A DNA stretch of 52,470 nt from Acidimicrobiaceae bacterium (GTDB lineage Bacteria > Actinomycetota > Acidimicrobiia > Acidimicrobiales > RAAP-2), in NCBI GenBank assembly GCA_027451285.1, contig DAIDJP010000042.1:1-52470 (forward strand), given 5' to 3'. A program made the position numbers and the translations under genes. Positions 27,894-36,099 of this stretch are shown piece by piece (the stretch's first letter is position 1; each line of letters starts with the position of its first letter). The notes beneath the pieces were generated by a model, which ran no database searches, was not told where the DNA came from, and saw only the letters and a list, made by a program, of their open reading frames with translations.

Positions 27894-27905
27894 CTATGCC
27901 CATAG
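27894..27905. promoter_or_regulatory. Candidate operator upstream of sufB
   Basis: CTATG-CC-CATAG, a perfect inverted repeat that overlaps the predicted sufB -10 (TACTAT at 27902-27907, minus) and start site. A repressor bound here would block sufB. The regulator is not identified; the Rrf2 protein in this window lacks cluster cysteines. Confidence 0.35.
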
Positions 27906-27907
27906 TA
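27902..27907 (-). promoter_or_regulatory. -10 element of sufB
   Basis: TACTAT on the minus strand, 28 nt before the ATG, giving a leader of ~20 nt with AAGGAG. It overlaps the CTATGCCCATAG palindrome. Confidence 0.4.
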
Positions 27908-27955
27908 CTTACCCGCCCCGCCGAGTTGACCCCCATTCCCTGGCAATCTGTATCG

Positions 27956-30115
27956 ATGCGTCCTCCCTCCCCGCTCCGGCGTCCCTACGAGATCACGGCC
28001 CACGGTGACACTCGCGTGGACCCCTATTTCTGGCTGCGCGAGCGCGACGAGGAGGAGGTCCTCAATCACCTGCAGGCCGAGAACGACTACCGGGCGGCCT
28101 CTCTCTCGCGCCTCAAGCCCCTCGAGAACGAGATCTTCGCCGAGATGAAGTCGCGCATCGAAGAGACCGACATCTCGGTGCCCGTGCGGCGCAACGCCTG
28201 GTGGTACTACGAACGCACGCGCGAGGGCCTGAGCTATCCGATCAGCTGTCGCGCACCCTTTAGCGGGGATCCCACGCCGCCGGTGATCGATCCCGCGACC
28301 GTGGTGGCGGGCGAACAGGTGATCCTGGACGAGAACGTCGAGGCTGAGGGCCACGACTTCCTCTCGGTGGGCGTCTTCTCGGTCAGTCCCGACGACTCGT
28401 GGGCCGCCGTGGGCACCGACTTCGACGGCGCGGAGCTTCACCGGGTGACCTTTCGCCCCCTCGCCGGCCAGGACGGCGTGGACGACGTGTTGGAGAACCT
28501 CTACTACGGCTTCACCTGGGCCATGGACAACCGCCACGTCTTCTACACCGTCGTCGACGACGCCATGCGGCCCTTCCAGATCTGGCGCCACGTGCTGGGC
28601 ACGAGCCAGAGCGACGACGTGCTGATACTCCAAGAGGACGACGCCCAGTTCACCGTGTCCGTGGGACGCAGCCGCGACGACGAGGTCATCGTCGTGATGA
28701 TCGGCTCTTCCACCACCACCGAGATCCACTACCTCGACGCGCACGATCCGACCGGACCGCTCGTGCTCGTCGACGGGCGCCGTCAGGGCATCGAGTACGG
28801 CGTCGAGCACCTGCGCGACGCCGCCGGACGGCGCTGGTGGCTCAAGCTCACCAATGAGGGAGCGGTCGACTTCCAGCTGCTGGTTCGCCGTGACGGCGAC
28901 GAGGTCTGGCGAGTCCTGCTCGCCGAGCGCCCGGGCAACCGCATCGACAGCGTCGACGCCTTCGCGAGCTTCCTGGCCATCTCCGAGCGCGTCGACGGAT
29001 GCGCGGCCCTGCGAGTCGTGCGCCTTCGCGACGGTGAGGATCCCTTCGGCGACGACGTGCTCGCCCGCTCCTACCTGATCGCCGCCGAGGCCAGCCCGTC
29101 GAGTGTGGGACTCGGCGAGAACGCGACCTACGACGCCGACCAGGTCCGCGTCATGATGACCTCGCTGGTGACACCCGTCCTCGTCGGTGACGTCGACGTC
29201 GACGACGGCACCCTTCACGTGCGCAAGCAGCAAAGGGTCAAGGGCGGCTACGACGCGTCGCGCTTCGTCACGGGCCGGCTCTGGGTGACGGCGAGCGACG
29301 GCGTGCGCGTACCGGTCTCGCTCGTGGCGCTCGCGGGCGTTCTCACGCGTGACGCGCACGGCGATCTGATCGCCCCGCGCCCGGCGCCGCTGCTCCTCTA
29401 CGGCTATGGCAGCTACGAGATCTCGATGGACCCGGGATTCTCCTCTCTGCGCCTCTCCCTGCTCGAGCGAGGAGTGATCTTCGCCATCGCCCACGTGCGC
29501 GGCGGTGGAGAGATGGGCCGCTCGTGGTACGAGATGGGCAAACTCGCCCAAAAGCCCACCACGTTCAGCGACTTCGTGACCGTGGCGCGCGAGCTCGTGG
29601 CGCGCGGCTTCACGAGCCCCGAGCACCTCGCGGCGCGCGGGGGCTCGGCCGGCGGGCTGCTGATGGGCGCCGTGATGAACCTCGCGCCCGAGCTCTTTCG
29701 CTGCGTGGTGGCCGAGGTGCCCTTCGTCGACGCGCTCAGCACCATGCTCGACGCCAGCCTGCCCCTGACCGTGGGCGAGTGGGAGGAGTGGGGTGACCCG
29801 GCCTCGAGCCCCGCGATCTACCGGTTGATGAAGGCCTATTCGCCCTACGACAACGTGCGCGCGACGAACGCCGACGGCTCGCCTCGTCGCTACCCCGACC
29901 TGCTCGCCACCGGCGGCCTCAACGACCCGCGCGTCGGCTTCTGGGAACCGACCAAGTGGGTGCTCGCCCTGCGCGACGCCAACCCCGAGAACGTGGCGTA
30001 CTTAAAGACCGAGATGGGCGCGGGCCACGGCGGCCCGTCGGGGCGCTACGACGCCTGGCGCGACGAGGCCGAGGTCGTGGCCTTCATCCTCGACGAGATC
30101 ACGGCGTCGGCGTAA
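27956..30115 (+). CDS. Prolyl oligopeptidase-family serine peptidase (S9A, oligopeptidase B-like)
   Basis: 719 aa from the ATG at 27956, with CAATCT 6 nt upstream. N-terminal [23 protein letters not shown] starts the family, followed by a beta-propeller (~75-430) and the catalytic domain with [22 protein letters not shown], Ser564 ([10 protein letters not shown]), Asp657 ([10 protein letters not shown]) and His691 (GHGGPSGRY). It cleaves short peptides after basic or proline residues. ENDYRAA and the acidic positions favour oligopeptidase B (PtrB). No signal peptide, so cytoplasmic. The 3' end overlaps the convergent membrane-protein gene by 17 nt. Confidence 0.93.
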   Translation: MRPPSPLRRPYEITAHGDTRVDPYFWLRERDEEEVLNHLQAENDYRAASLSRLKPLENEIFAEMKSRIEETDISVPVRRNAWWYYERTREGLSYPISCRAPFSGDPTPPVIDPATVVAGEQVILDENVEAEGHDFLSVGVFSVSPDDSWAAVGTDFDGAELHRVTFRPLAGQDGVDDVLENLYYGFTWAMDNRHVFYTVVDDAMRPFQIWRHVLGTSQSDDVLILQEDDAQFTVSVGRSRDDEVIVVMIGSSTTTEIHYLDAHDPTGPLVLVDGRRQGIEYGVEHLRDAAGRRWWLKLTNEGAVDFQLLVRRDGDEVWRVLLAERPGNRIDSVDAFASFLAISERVDGCAALRVVRLRDGEDPFGDDVLARSYLIAAEASPSSVGLGENATYDADQVRVMMTSLVTPVLVGDVDVDDGTLHVRKQQRVKGGYDASRFVTGRLWVTASDGVRVPVSLVALAGVLTRDAHGDLIAPRPAPLLLYGYGSYEISMDPGFSSLRLSLLERGVIFAIAHVRGGGEMGRSWYEMGKLAQKPTTFSDFVTVARELVARGFTSPEHLAARGGSAGGLLMGAVMNLAPELFRCVVAEVPFVDALSTMLDASLPLTVGEWEEWGDPASSPAIYRLMKAYSPYDNVRATNADGSPRRYPDLLATGGLNDPRVGFWEPTKWVLALRDANPENVAYLKTEMGAGHGGPSGRYDAWRDEAEVVAFILDEITASA

Positions 30116-30863
30116 TCGTCAAGACGTAGGGCGCGAGGGCTCCCACGGGCAGGCTCACCCTCGATCCGCCGATCTTCACCGAGACCGCGGCCGGATCGAG
30201 GAAGACCGCGACGCGCTCGTTCACCGTAGACGTCGTGGACTGTCCCGCGGCGAGGGGGCCGTGGAAGTAGTTGTCCGCGACTCCCTTGATCACGACGCGC
30301 GTCGACGCCGAAGCGCTCACCGAGAGGACGTAGTGCGACCCCGGCGCCGCGACACTGGCCGCGTGCGCGCCGTGGGCCGTGGCGACGAACGTGGTCGGCC
30401 AGGTCGTGCTCGACGCGGGGCCTGCACCGTGGCCGCGTTGGAGCGCGTAGCCGGCCGCGAGGACCACGATCAGAACGACGACGCCCAGTCGCATCCACTG
30501 GCGCGAGCGCCAGCGCCGACGCCGGTGACGCGACATGCGCTCGAGCGCCCAGTGCGAGTCGTGACGCGGCGCGTGCAACGGCTCCTCCACCACGGCGCCG
30601 ACGTCACCGAAGACGTAGTCGCGCTCGTCGAGGCGCGGCCGCGGCGGAGGGGGGCGCGTGGGCGCCGGCGCCGGCGTCTCACCGTCGACGAGTCGAAAGC
30701 CCTGGGCCGGCGTGTAGGGCGAAGGAGGCGGGCTGAGGAGATGCGGATCGCGTCGACGCGCGCGCTCGCTCTCCTCGTGGCGCAGGGCGCGCCAGCGCAG
30801 GGCGACGACGCTCGCGAGGATCGCCACGACGAGCACCACCACGATCGTCACCAGAATGTTCAT
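30099..30863 (-). CDS. Membrane protein of unknown function with two transmembrane helices
   Basis: 254 aa. A transmembrane helix at ~3-22 (ILVTIVVVLVVAILASVVAL), a charged Pro-rich cytoplasmic stretch (~30-120, with a basic HRRRRWRSRQW), a second transmembrane helix at ~128-142 (GVVVLIVVLAAGYAL) and an extracytoplasmic domain of ~110 aa rich in Ser, Thr, Val and Ala that looks beta-rich. No family recognised. It lies 49 nt upstream of the flavin reductase gene on the same strand. Confidence 0.65.
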   Translation of the reverse strand: MNILVTIVVVLVVAILASVVALRWRALRHEESERARRRDPHLLSPPPSPYTPAQGFRLVDGETPAPAPTRPPPPRPRLDERDYVFGDVGAVVEEPLHAPRHDSHWALERMSRHRRRRWRSRQWMRLGVVVLIVVLAAGYALQRGHGAGPASSTTWPTTFVATAHGAHAASVAAPGSHYVLSVSASASTRVVIKGVADNYFHGPLAAGQSTTSTVNERVAVFLDPAAVSVKIGGSRVSLPVGALAPYVLTITPTP

Positions 30864-30912
30864 CGCTCACTCTCGCGTCGCCGACGAGTCACCCTGGGAA
30901 GCGTACCGAGCC

Positions 30913-31383
30913 CTAGGCCAGGAGACCGAATCCGCCGCGGTAGTACAAGAGGGGCTTGCCCGTGTGGGCCAGCGCGAAGTCGACCGAAGCCGTGACCAGG
31001 TCGTGGTCGCCGTGGGCGACGACCGTCTCGATGCGGCCCTCCATGTGCGCCAGAGCGCCGGGAAGGAGCGGTGAACCGTGGGGGCCTCGCTCGAGCTCGA
31101 GATCGCGGAACTTGTCGGCGCCGCTGGTGGCGAAGAGGCGCGCGATCGCCTCCTGGTCCTCGGCGAGCACGCTGATGCCGATGAAGTCGGCCTGGTGCAC
31201 CAGGGGCCAGGAGCGCCCGGTGTTGCTCGCCGCGAAGGAGACGAGTATCGGATCGAGCGACAGCGAACCAAAGGTCTGGCAGGTGAAGCCCACCGGGCCG
31301 TTCGCCGTCTCGCTGGCCACGACGACGACGCCGGTCGCAAAATGGCCGACGACGTGCTTGAAGTGGAGGTCATCGAGGCTCAC
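30913..31383 (-). CDS. Flavin reductase-like FMN-binding protein
   Basis: 156 aa from GTG 31383. Typical of the flavin reductase/HpaC family: HFATGVVVVAS near the N-terminus, GFTCQTFGSLSLDPILVSFAASNTG at the FMN-binding region (interrupted here by normal variation), FIGISVLAEDQEAIARLFA, and a late GDHDLVTASVD with the conserved H-D. These proteins reduce FMN or FAD with NAD(P)H, often for a partner monooxygenase; no partner is nearby. TAAGGT, 7 nt upstream, supports the chosen start over longer open-frame alternatives. Confidence 0.85.
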   Translation of the reverse strand: MSLDDLHFKHVVGHFATGVVVVASETANGPVGFTCQTFGSLSLDPILVSFAASNTGRSWPLVHQADFIGISVLAEDQEAIARLFATSGADKFRDLELERGPHGSPLLPGALAHMEGRIETVVAHGDHDLVTASVDFALAHTGKPLLYYRGGFGLLA

Positions 31384-31390
31384 GCCCGCG

Positions 31391-31396
31391 ACCTTA
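31391..31396 (-). promoter_or_regulatory. -10 element, leaderless promoter of the flavin reductase gene
   Basis: TAAGGT on the minus strand, 7 nt before the GTG at 31383. Confidence 0.5.
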
Positions 31397-31418
31397 TCGG
31401 GCGCCTTCGGTCGTCTCG

Positions 31419-32288
31419 TCAGCCGGTGGCGAGGCGCGGACCCGCGCGGTCGACCAGCCCGTCGCGCGCGAGCGAGCCCAGCGCGGACTCGAGGCGCGCG
31501 GGCTCGACGTCGGCGAAGTGCGCGGCGAACTCCGTGGGCGTCGGACGCGACTCGAGACGCGCGAGGATGCGACCGCGCAGCTGGCGATCCGAGCCCGCGT
31601 AGGCGGCCTGGGGACGCGAGACCGCCGCACTGGTGGGCGCCGGGTCGGGTCCGCCCTCGCGGTGCCACCGGCACGCGGCGGCGACCGGGCAGTCGTTACA
31701 GCGCGGCGTCGCTCGACAGAACTGCGCGCCGAGGTCGAGCAGCGATTGGTTGAACGCGGCGCTGGGCTGGGTGGCGCGCACCTTATCGCCGAGAGCGCGA
31801 GCGGCGGCTCGCGTGAGGGGCGAATTGGCGACGGCGCGCGCGAGCACGCGCCCCACGTTGGTGTCGAGCACCGTCACCGGCTGACCGAAGGCGAAGCTCG
31901 CCACCGCGTTGGCCGTGTACTCGCCGACTCCGGGCAGCGCAAGCAGGTCGTCGCGCTCGCGCGGCACCCGCCCGCCGTGGGAATCGCGCATGAGAATCGC
32001 CGCCTCGCGCAGGGCCCGGGCCCGACGCGGATAGCCCAGTCCCCGCCACCTCGCGAGGACCTCGTCCAGGGGCGCCGCGGCCAGGTCGCTCGGCGTGGGG
32101 TAGGCCGCGAGGAACGCGCGCCAGGGCCCAAGCACGCGAGCCGTCGACGTCTGCTGGAGCATGACCTCGCTCACGAAGACCGCCCAGGGATCGCCGTGAC
32201 CTACCCAGGGCAGGTCGCGGCGCAACGCGGGGCGCGCTCGTGTCAGCGCGCGGCGAAAGGCCGCGACGTCAGTCCCAGACGTCGTCAC
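31419..32288 (-). CDS. mutY: A/G-specific adenine glycosylase
   Basis: 289 aa from GTG 32288. DNA-glycosylase core with catalytic Glu in VSEVMLQQT, helix-hairpin-helix LPGVGEYTA, catalytic Asp in LDTNVGRV, and an Fe-S motif CRATPRCNDCPVAAAC, spaced C-x5-C-x2-C-x5-C, one residue shorter at the first gap than the usual x6. It removes adenine opposite 8-oxoguanine. The C-terminal NUDIX-like recognition domain seen in many MutY proteins is missing; instead there is a short winged-helix-like tail (RGRILARLESRPTPTEFAAHFADVE as a rough core). It overlaps the end of the MaoC gene by 20 nt. The start is uncertain, since the frame is open to 32393. Confidence 0.88.
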   Translation of the reverse strand: MTTSGTDVAAFRRALTRARPALRRDLPWVGHGDPWAVFVSEVMLQQTSTARVLGPWRAFLAAYPTPSDLAAAPLDEVLARWRGLGYPRRARALREAAILMRDSHGGRVPRERDDLLALPGVGEYTANAVASFAFGQPVTVLDTNVGRVLARAVANSPLTRAAARALGDKVRATQPSAAFNQSLLDLGAQFCRATPRCNDCPVAAACRWHREGGPDPAPTSAAVSRPQAAYAGSDRQLRGRILARLESRPTPTEFAAHFADVEPARLESALGSLARDGLVDRAGPRLATG

Positions 32289-32781
32289 CGTAGGGGCGAG
32301 CCCGCGTCGGCGCGGCGTCGCGACGCCAGACCATGACCTTGCGCCGGAAGTAGCAGACCTCTTGGCCTTCTTGGTTGAAGCCCTTCGTCTCAACCGTCAC
32401 GACGCCACGATCGGTCTTCGACGACGAGGGGACGGCCTCGAGCACGCGGGTCTCGGCGTAGATCGTGTCGCCGTGGAACGTCGGGTGACGGTGGATGAGG
32501 CTCTCGACCTCAAGATTGGCGATCGCCGAGCCCGAGACGTCGGGAACGCTCATGCCCAGCACCAGCGAGTAGACGAGGTTGCCCACGACGACGTTGCGAC
32601 CCTGGACGCTCTCGTGCTCGGCGAACCACGCGTTGGTGTGCAGCGGGTGGTGGTTCATCGTGATCATGCAGAAGAGGTGGTCGTCGGCCTCGGTGATGGT
32701 CTTGCCGGGCCAGTGACGGTAGACATCCCCGGGCACGAAGTCTTCGAAGTAGCGCCCGAAGGGGCGATCGTAGGTGGTCAT
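32269..32781 (-). CDS. MaoC-family hydratase, probably mesaconyl-CoA hydratase
   Basis: 170 aa, single hot-dog domain. The segment FEDFVPGDVYRHWPGKTITE, then DDHLFCMITMNHHPLHTN (catalytic Asp/His region) and NVVVGNLVYSLVLGMSVPDVSG, matches MaoC proteins found with methylsuccinyl-CoA dehydrogenase and CitE-like lyase genes in streptomycete ethylmalonyl-CoA clusters. The dehydrogenase (33300) and lyase (36100) are both nearby. It would hydrate mesaconyl-CoA to methylmalyl-CoA. The specific substrate is inferred from context; a generic (R)-enoyl-CoA hydratase is the alternative. A GGGAGAG ribosome-binding site precedes the ATG. It overlaps mutY by 20 nt. Confidence 0.75.
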   Translation of the reverse strand: MTTYDRPFGRYFEDFVPGDVYRHWPGKTITEADDHLFCMITMNHHPLHTNAWFAEHESVQGRNVVVGNLVYSLVLGMSVPDVSGSAIANLEVESLIHRHPTFHGDTIYAETRVLEAVPSSSKTDRGVVTVETKGFNQEGQEVCYFRRKVMVWRRDAAPTRARPYGDDVWD

Positions 32782-32809
32782 CTCAGCTCTCCCAACCCGG
32801 CGGGCCCGG

Positions 32810-33247
32810 CTACTCGGCCTCGAGCTCGGGCAGGGGCCGCGTGGTGAAGGAGGCGTCGGCCCCCGGGAGGCTCTCGCCGTCGATCACGAAGCGCCACGTG
32901 AAGCGCGATCCCGGGGCGAGCGGGATCGGACCGAAGTTCACCGCGATGGGCACGTCGACCGGCGTGCCGGCCGGCACCCCCGCGGGTTCACCGGCCGAGA
33001 AGTCCCCGCGCACCTCGATCGTCTGGACGCCCTCGGGCGTCTCGAAGCGCACCAACTGGCCGTCCGCGTCGTCGAGGAAGAGCTCCCAGTGGTGCGCGGT
33101 GTTGAACTCGTGCCAGTCGACACCGACCTTGATCGCCACCGCCGAGGGGACGGGCTCGGGGCCGGTGATGGACCAACCGCCACCCAGGATGTAGAGCTTG
33201 CCGTCGGCCACCTGGGCCGCGTCCGCGAGGAGCATGGTCACGTTCAC
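32810..33247 (-). CDS. Conserved protein of the DUF6941 type
   Basis: 145 aa from GTG 33247. N-terminal VTMLLADAAQVADGKLYILGGGW and the following beta-rich sequence (VGVDWHEFNTAHHWELFLDD, SFTTRPLPELEAE) fit a small family of unknown function known mainly by its LLAD-x-DGKLYxxGGGW start. No signal peptide or membrane segment. It is probably a cytosolic beta-sandwich. TAGTCT, 6 nt upstream, decides the start over a TTG at 33253. It lies 28 nt upstream of the MaoC gene on the same strand and may be co-transcribed with it. Confidence 0.7.
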   Translation of the reverse strand: MNVTMLLADAAQVADGKLYILGGGWSITGPEPVPSAVAIKVGVDWHEFNTAHHWELFLDDADGQLVRFETPEGVQTIEVRGDFSAGEPAGVPAGTPVDVPIAVNFGPIPLAPGSRFTWRFVIDGESLPGADASFTTRPLPELEAE

Positions 33248-33253
33248 CCCCAA

Positions 33254-33259
33254 AGACTA
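33254..33259 (-). promoter_or_regulatory. -10 element, leaderless promoter of the DUF6941-MaoC-mutY group
   Basis: TAGTCT on the minus strand, 6 nt before the GTG at 33247. It faces the -10 of the dehydrogenase gene in a 52-bp divergent gap. Confidence 0.5.
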
Positions 33260-33286
33260 CGTCGTCGTCGCCCGGCTTCGAACCGG

Positions 33287-33292
33287 TAGTTT
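33287..33292 (+). promoter_or_regulatory. -10 element, leaderless promoter of the methylsuccinyl-CoA dehydrogenase gene
   Basis: TAGTTT, 7 nt before the ATG at 33300. Confidence 0.5.
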
Positions 33293-33299
33293 CTCACCT

Positions 33300-34868
33300 A
33301 TGCCAACCACCGACCTCGTCGAGCGCGCTGAGCGCATCGTCGCCGACGCCGCCGCTTCGCTCGCCGCGCACGGCGGCGTCGACGCCCACCAGAGCTTCGC
33401 CTACGACCTCGCCCATGCGACGAGCGCGATCGCGACGGCCCGCGCTTGCCTCGACTACGCCACGACGGGCGACGTGGAACGCCGCCTCGTTGACGCCTTC
33501 GTCGCCCTGGCGCTCGCCGACCTCGCGGCGCGCGCGCTCGGCCACGAGGAGCTCTGGGGCCTCACCCGCGACTGGTTCGACCCCTTCCGCGACTTCGTCG
33601 CGGACAAGTCCTCGCCGCAGTTCCTCGGCGCCCTGGCCGAGACGCCCGGCGATCGCCACCTCGACGAGGAGTACCAGATGGTGAGCGACATGTTCCACCG
33701 CTTCGCCCTCGAGCAGGTCAAGCCCCACGCCGAGCACGTGCACCGCACCAACGGGGACATCCCCGAGTCGATCATCCAGGGTCTGGCCGAGCTGGGCGGG
33801 TTCGGACTCTCGGTGCCCGAGGAGTTCGGCGGCTACTCCCCCGGCGGCGAGGCCGAGTACCTCGGCATGGTGATCGCCACCGAGGAGCTCTCCTGGGCGA
33901 GCCTGGGCATCGGGGGCTCGCTGATCACGCGGCCCGAGATCATGGCGCGCGCGCTGGTCAGCGGCGGCACACCCGCGCAGAAGGAGAGGTGGCTGGGCCG
34001 CCTCGCGCGCGCCGAGGTGCTGGCGGCGATCGCCGTCACCGAGCCGGACTACGGCAGCGACGTGGCGGGCCTGTCGACGACGGCGACGCGCACCGAGGGC
34101 GGCTGGCTGATCAACGGCACCAAGACCTGGTGCACCTTCGCCGCGCGAGCCGACGTCCTGGTGCTGCTGGCGCGCACCGACCCCGATCGCGCGAAGGCCC
34201 ACCGCGGGCTCTCGCTGTTCCTCGTCGAAAAGCCCCGCGGCGACTCGCACGGCTTCGTCTTCGAGCAGGCGGGCGAGGGACGGCCCAGCGGGCGCCTCGA
34301 GGGCCGGCCCATTGACACCCTGGGATACCGCGGGATGCACTCCTACGAGTTGGCCTTCGAGAACTGGTTCGTGCCCGAGGACAACCTGCTCGGCGGCGAG
34401 GACGGCCTGGGACGGGGCTTCTACTACCAGATGGCCGGATTCGAGAACGGACGCCTGCAGACCGCCGCGCGCGCCGTCGGCGTCATGCAGGCCGCCTACG
34501 ACGCGGCGCTCGAGTACGCGCGCCACCGGGTGGTCTTCGGCCAGCCGGTGATCGACTTCGAGCTCACCCGGGTCAAGCTGGGCACGATGGCCGCGATCAT
34601 CCAGTGCGCGCGCCAGTTCTCCCTGGCGGTCGCGCGCCTGATGGGCGGCGGCACCGGGAGCCTCGAGGCCTCGATGGCCAAGGCCTACGTGTGCCGCGCG
34701 GCCGAGTGGGTCACGCGCGAGGCCATGCAGATACACGGTGGCATGGGCTACGCCGAGGAGTATCCCGTGAGCCGCTACTTCGTCGACGCGCGGGTGCTCT
34801 CGATCTTCGAGGGCGCGGACGAGACCCTCTGTCTCAAGGTCGTCGCGCGCCGGCTCGTGGAGGGTTAG
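33300..34868 (+). CDS. mcd: (2S)-methylsuccinyl-CoA dehydrogenase-like acyl-CoA dehydrogenase
   Basis: 522 aa, about 140 longer than ordinary acyl-CoA dehydrogenases because of an all-helical N-terminal extension (1-125), a hallmark of methylsuccinyl-CoA dehydrogenase. The core has LGGFGLSVPEEFGGYSPGGEAE, AVTEPDYGSDVAG, the YRGMHSYELAFENWFVP segment, RVVFGQPVIDFELTRVKLG, IHGGMGYAEEYPVSRYFVD and the catalytic-Glu motif SIFEGADE. It would oxidise methylsuccinyl-CoA to mesaconyl-CoA in the ethylmalonyl-CoA pathway. MaoC and CitE-like genes nearby support this. No crotonyl-CoA carboxylase/reductase is in the window, so the pathway is not proven. The stop overlaps the Ni/Co transporter stop by 4 nt. 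Confidence 0.82.
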   Translation: MPTTDLVERAERIVADAAASLAAHGGVDAHQSFAYDLAHATSAIATARACLDYATTGDVERRLVDAFVALALADLAARALGHEELWGLTRDWFDPFRDFVADKSSPQFLGALAETPGDRHLDEEYQMVSDMFHRFALEQVKPHAEHVHRTNGDIPESIIQGLAELGGFGLSVPEEFGGYSPGGEAEYLGMVIATEELSWASLGIGGSLITRPEIMARALVSGGTPAQKERWLGRLARAEVLAAIAVTEPDYGSDVAGLSTTATRTEGGWLINGTKTWCTFAARADVLVLLARTDPDRAKAHRGLSLFLVEKPRGDSHGFVFEQAGEGRPSGRLEGRPIDTLGYRGMHSYELAFENWFVPEDNLLGGEDGLGRGFYYQMAGFENGRLQTAARAVGVMQAAYDAALEYARHRVVFGQPVIDFELTRVKLGTMAAIIQCARQFSLAVARLMGGGTGSLEASMAKAYVCRAAEWVTREAMQIHGGMGYAEEYPVSRYFVDARVLSIFEGADETLCLKVVARRLVEG

Positions 34869-36061
34869 GCCTCGTCGATGGTCAGCGCCGGATGCACCGC
34901 GCCCAGCGCCGTGCCCGCCGCGTGACGATCCGGGGTCTCGCCGCGCGCGCGCTGGGCGCGCAGCGCCGCCTGCTCCCAGCGTGACTCCACGCGACCGAAG
35001 CGCCACAGGGCGAGCGCGGCGACCCACACGGCGACGAAGATGCCCACGATGATGAATCCCGCGCGGTTGATGTCAAAGCGCGCCGCGTAGTTCCACAGTC
35101 CGCCGGTGAGGCGCAGCTGGTTCGCGAGGACCTGGGCCAGCTCGAGCGTGCCGATGAAGAAGGCCACGAAGACGCTCAGCCCGGTGATGGCGATGTTGTA
35201 GTACACCTTGCGCACCGGCTTGGAGAACGCCCAGCCGTAGGCGAAGTTCATGAAGGAGCCGTCGATCGTATCGAGCAGGCTCATTCCGGCCGCGAAGAGG
35301 ATGGGCAGCGACAGGATCGCCCACAGGGGCAGCCCCGCGGCGACCGACGTGCCGGCGAGCACCAGGAAGGCGACCTCGGTCGCGGTGTCAAAGCCCAGGC
35401 CGAAGAGCACACCGAGTGGGTACATCTTCCAGGGCGCGTCGATGGAGCGCGCCAGGGGCCCGAAGAAGCGCATCATGAACCCGCGCGCGTTGAGGTGCTT
35501 CTCGAGCTGGGAGTCGTCGAAGCGCCCCTGGCGCATCTCGACGAAGAGGCGCACGATGCCCACCAGAATGATCAGGTTGAGCGTCGCGATGAGATAGAGA
35601 AAGCTGCCCGAGACCACCGTGCCCACCAGCGTGCCGTAGTGGTGCAGGGGCGAGTGGGCGTTGCGCACCTGGCCACCCAGCGCGCGAGCCCCCAGTCCCA
35701 GCAGCACGGTCAGGGCGAAGACCACCGAGGAGTGCCCGAGCGAGAAGAAGAAGCCCACCGACAGCGGCCGCTTGCCCTCGGACATGAACTTGCGCGTCGT
35801 GTTGTCGATCGCGGCGATGTGGTCGGCGTCGAAGGCGTGGCGCATGCCCAGGGTGTAGGCGAGCACCCCCGTGCCGACGCCGATCATCTTCGGGCCCGAC
35901 ACGCCGACGTGGCGCATCGCGGCGAAGGCCAGCAGTCCGGCGCCGAGTACGTGGAGGAACACGATGAAGCCGAACATCGAGTAGAGCCGCCGGCGCTCGA
36001 GCGGGCTGTAGGCGGTGCGAGCGGCGTCGTTCGAGTGGCTCGACGTGGTGACGGTGGCCAT
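34865..36061 (-). CDS. Nickel/cobalt transporter, NiCoT (HoxN/NixA) family
   Basis: 398 aa from ATG 36061, chosen because TAAGGT lies exactly 7 nt upstream; a GTG three codons earlier is inside that hexamer. Eight or so transmembrane helices with the NiCoT signature RHAFDADHIAAIDNTTR (~residue 80), FSLGHSSVVFAL, LGFDTATEV and GMSLLDTIDGSFM. It imports Ni2+ or Co2+. Cobalt is the likelier substrate given three B12-linked genes in the window and no urease or hydrogenase genes. It follows the CitE-like gene by 38 nt on the same strand but seems to have its own promoter. No cobalamin riboswitch. Confidence 0.92.
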   Translation of the reverse strand: MATVTTSSHSNDAARTAYSPLERRRLYSMFGFIVFLHVLGAGLLAFAAMRHVGVSGPKMIGVGTGVLAYTLGMRHAFDADHIAAIDNTTRKFMSEGKRPLSVGFFFSLGHSSVVFALTVLLGLGARALGGQVRNAHSPLHHYGTLVGTVVSGSFLYLIATLNLIILVGIVRLFVEMRQGRFDDSQLEKHLNARGFMMRFFGPLARSIDAPWKMYPLGVLFGLGFDTATEVAFLVLAGTSVAAGLPLWAILSLPILFAAGMSLLDTIDGSFMNFAYGWAFSKPVRKVYYNIAITGLSVFVAFFIGTLELAQVLANQLRLTGGLWNYAARFDINRAGFIIVGIFVAVWVAALALWRFGRVESRWEQAALRAQRARGETPDRHAAGTALGAVHPALTIDEA

Positions 36062-36068
36062 GTCGGCC

Positions 36069-36074
36069 ACCTTA
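36069..36074 (-). promoter_or_regulatory. -10 element, leaderless promoter of the Ni/Co transporter gene
   Basis: TAAGGT on the minus strand, 7 nt before the ATG at 36061. Rules against the upstream in-frame GTG at 36070, which overlaps it. Confidence 0.5.
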
Positions 36075-36099
36075 GTGGGACTGGTTCCTAATAACGCCG

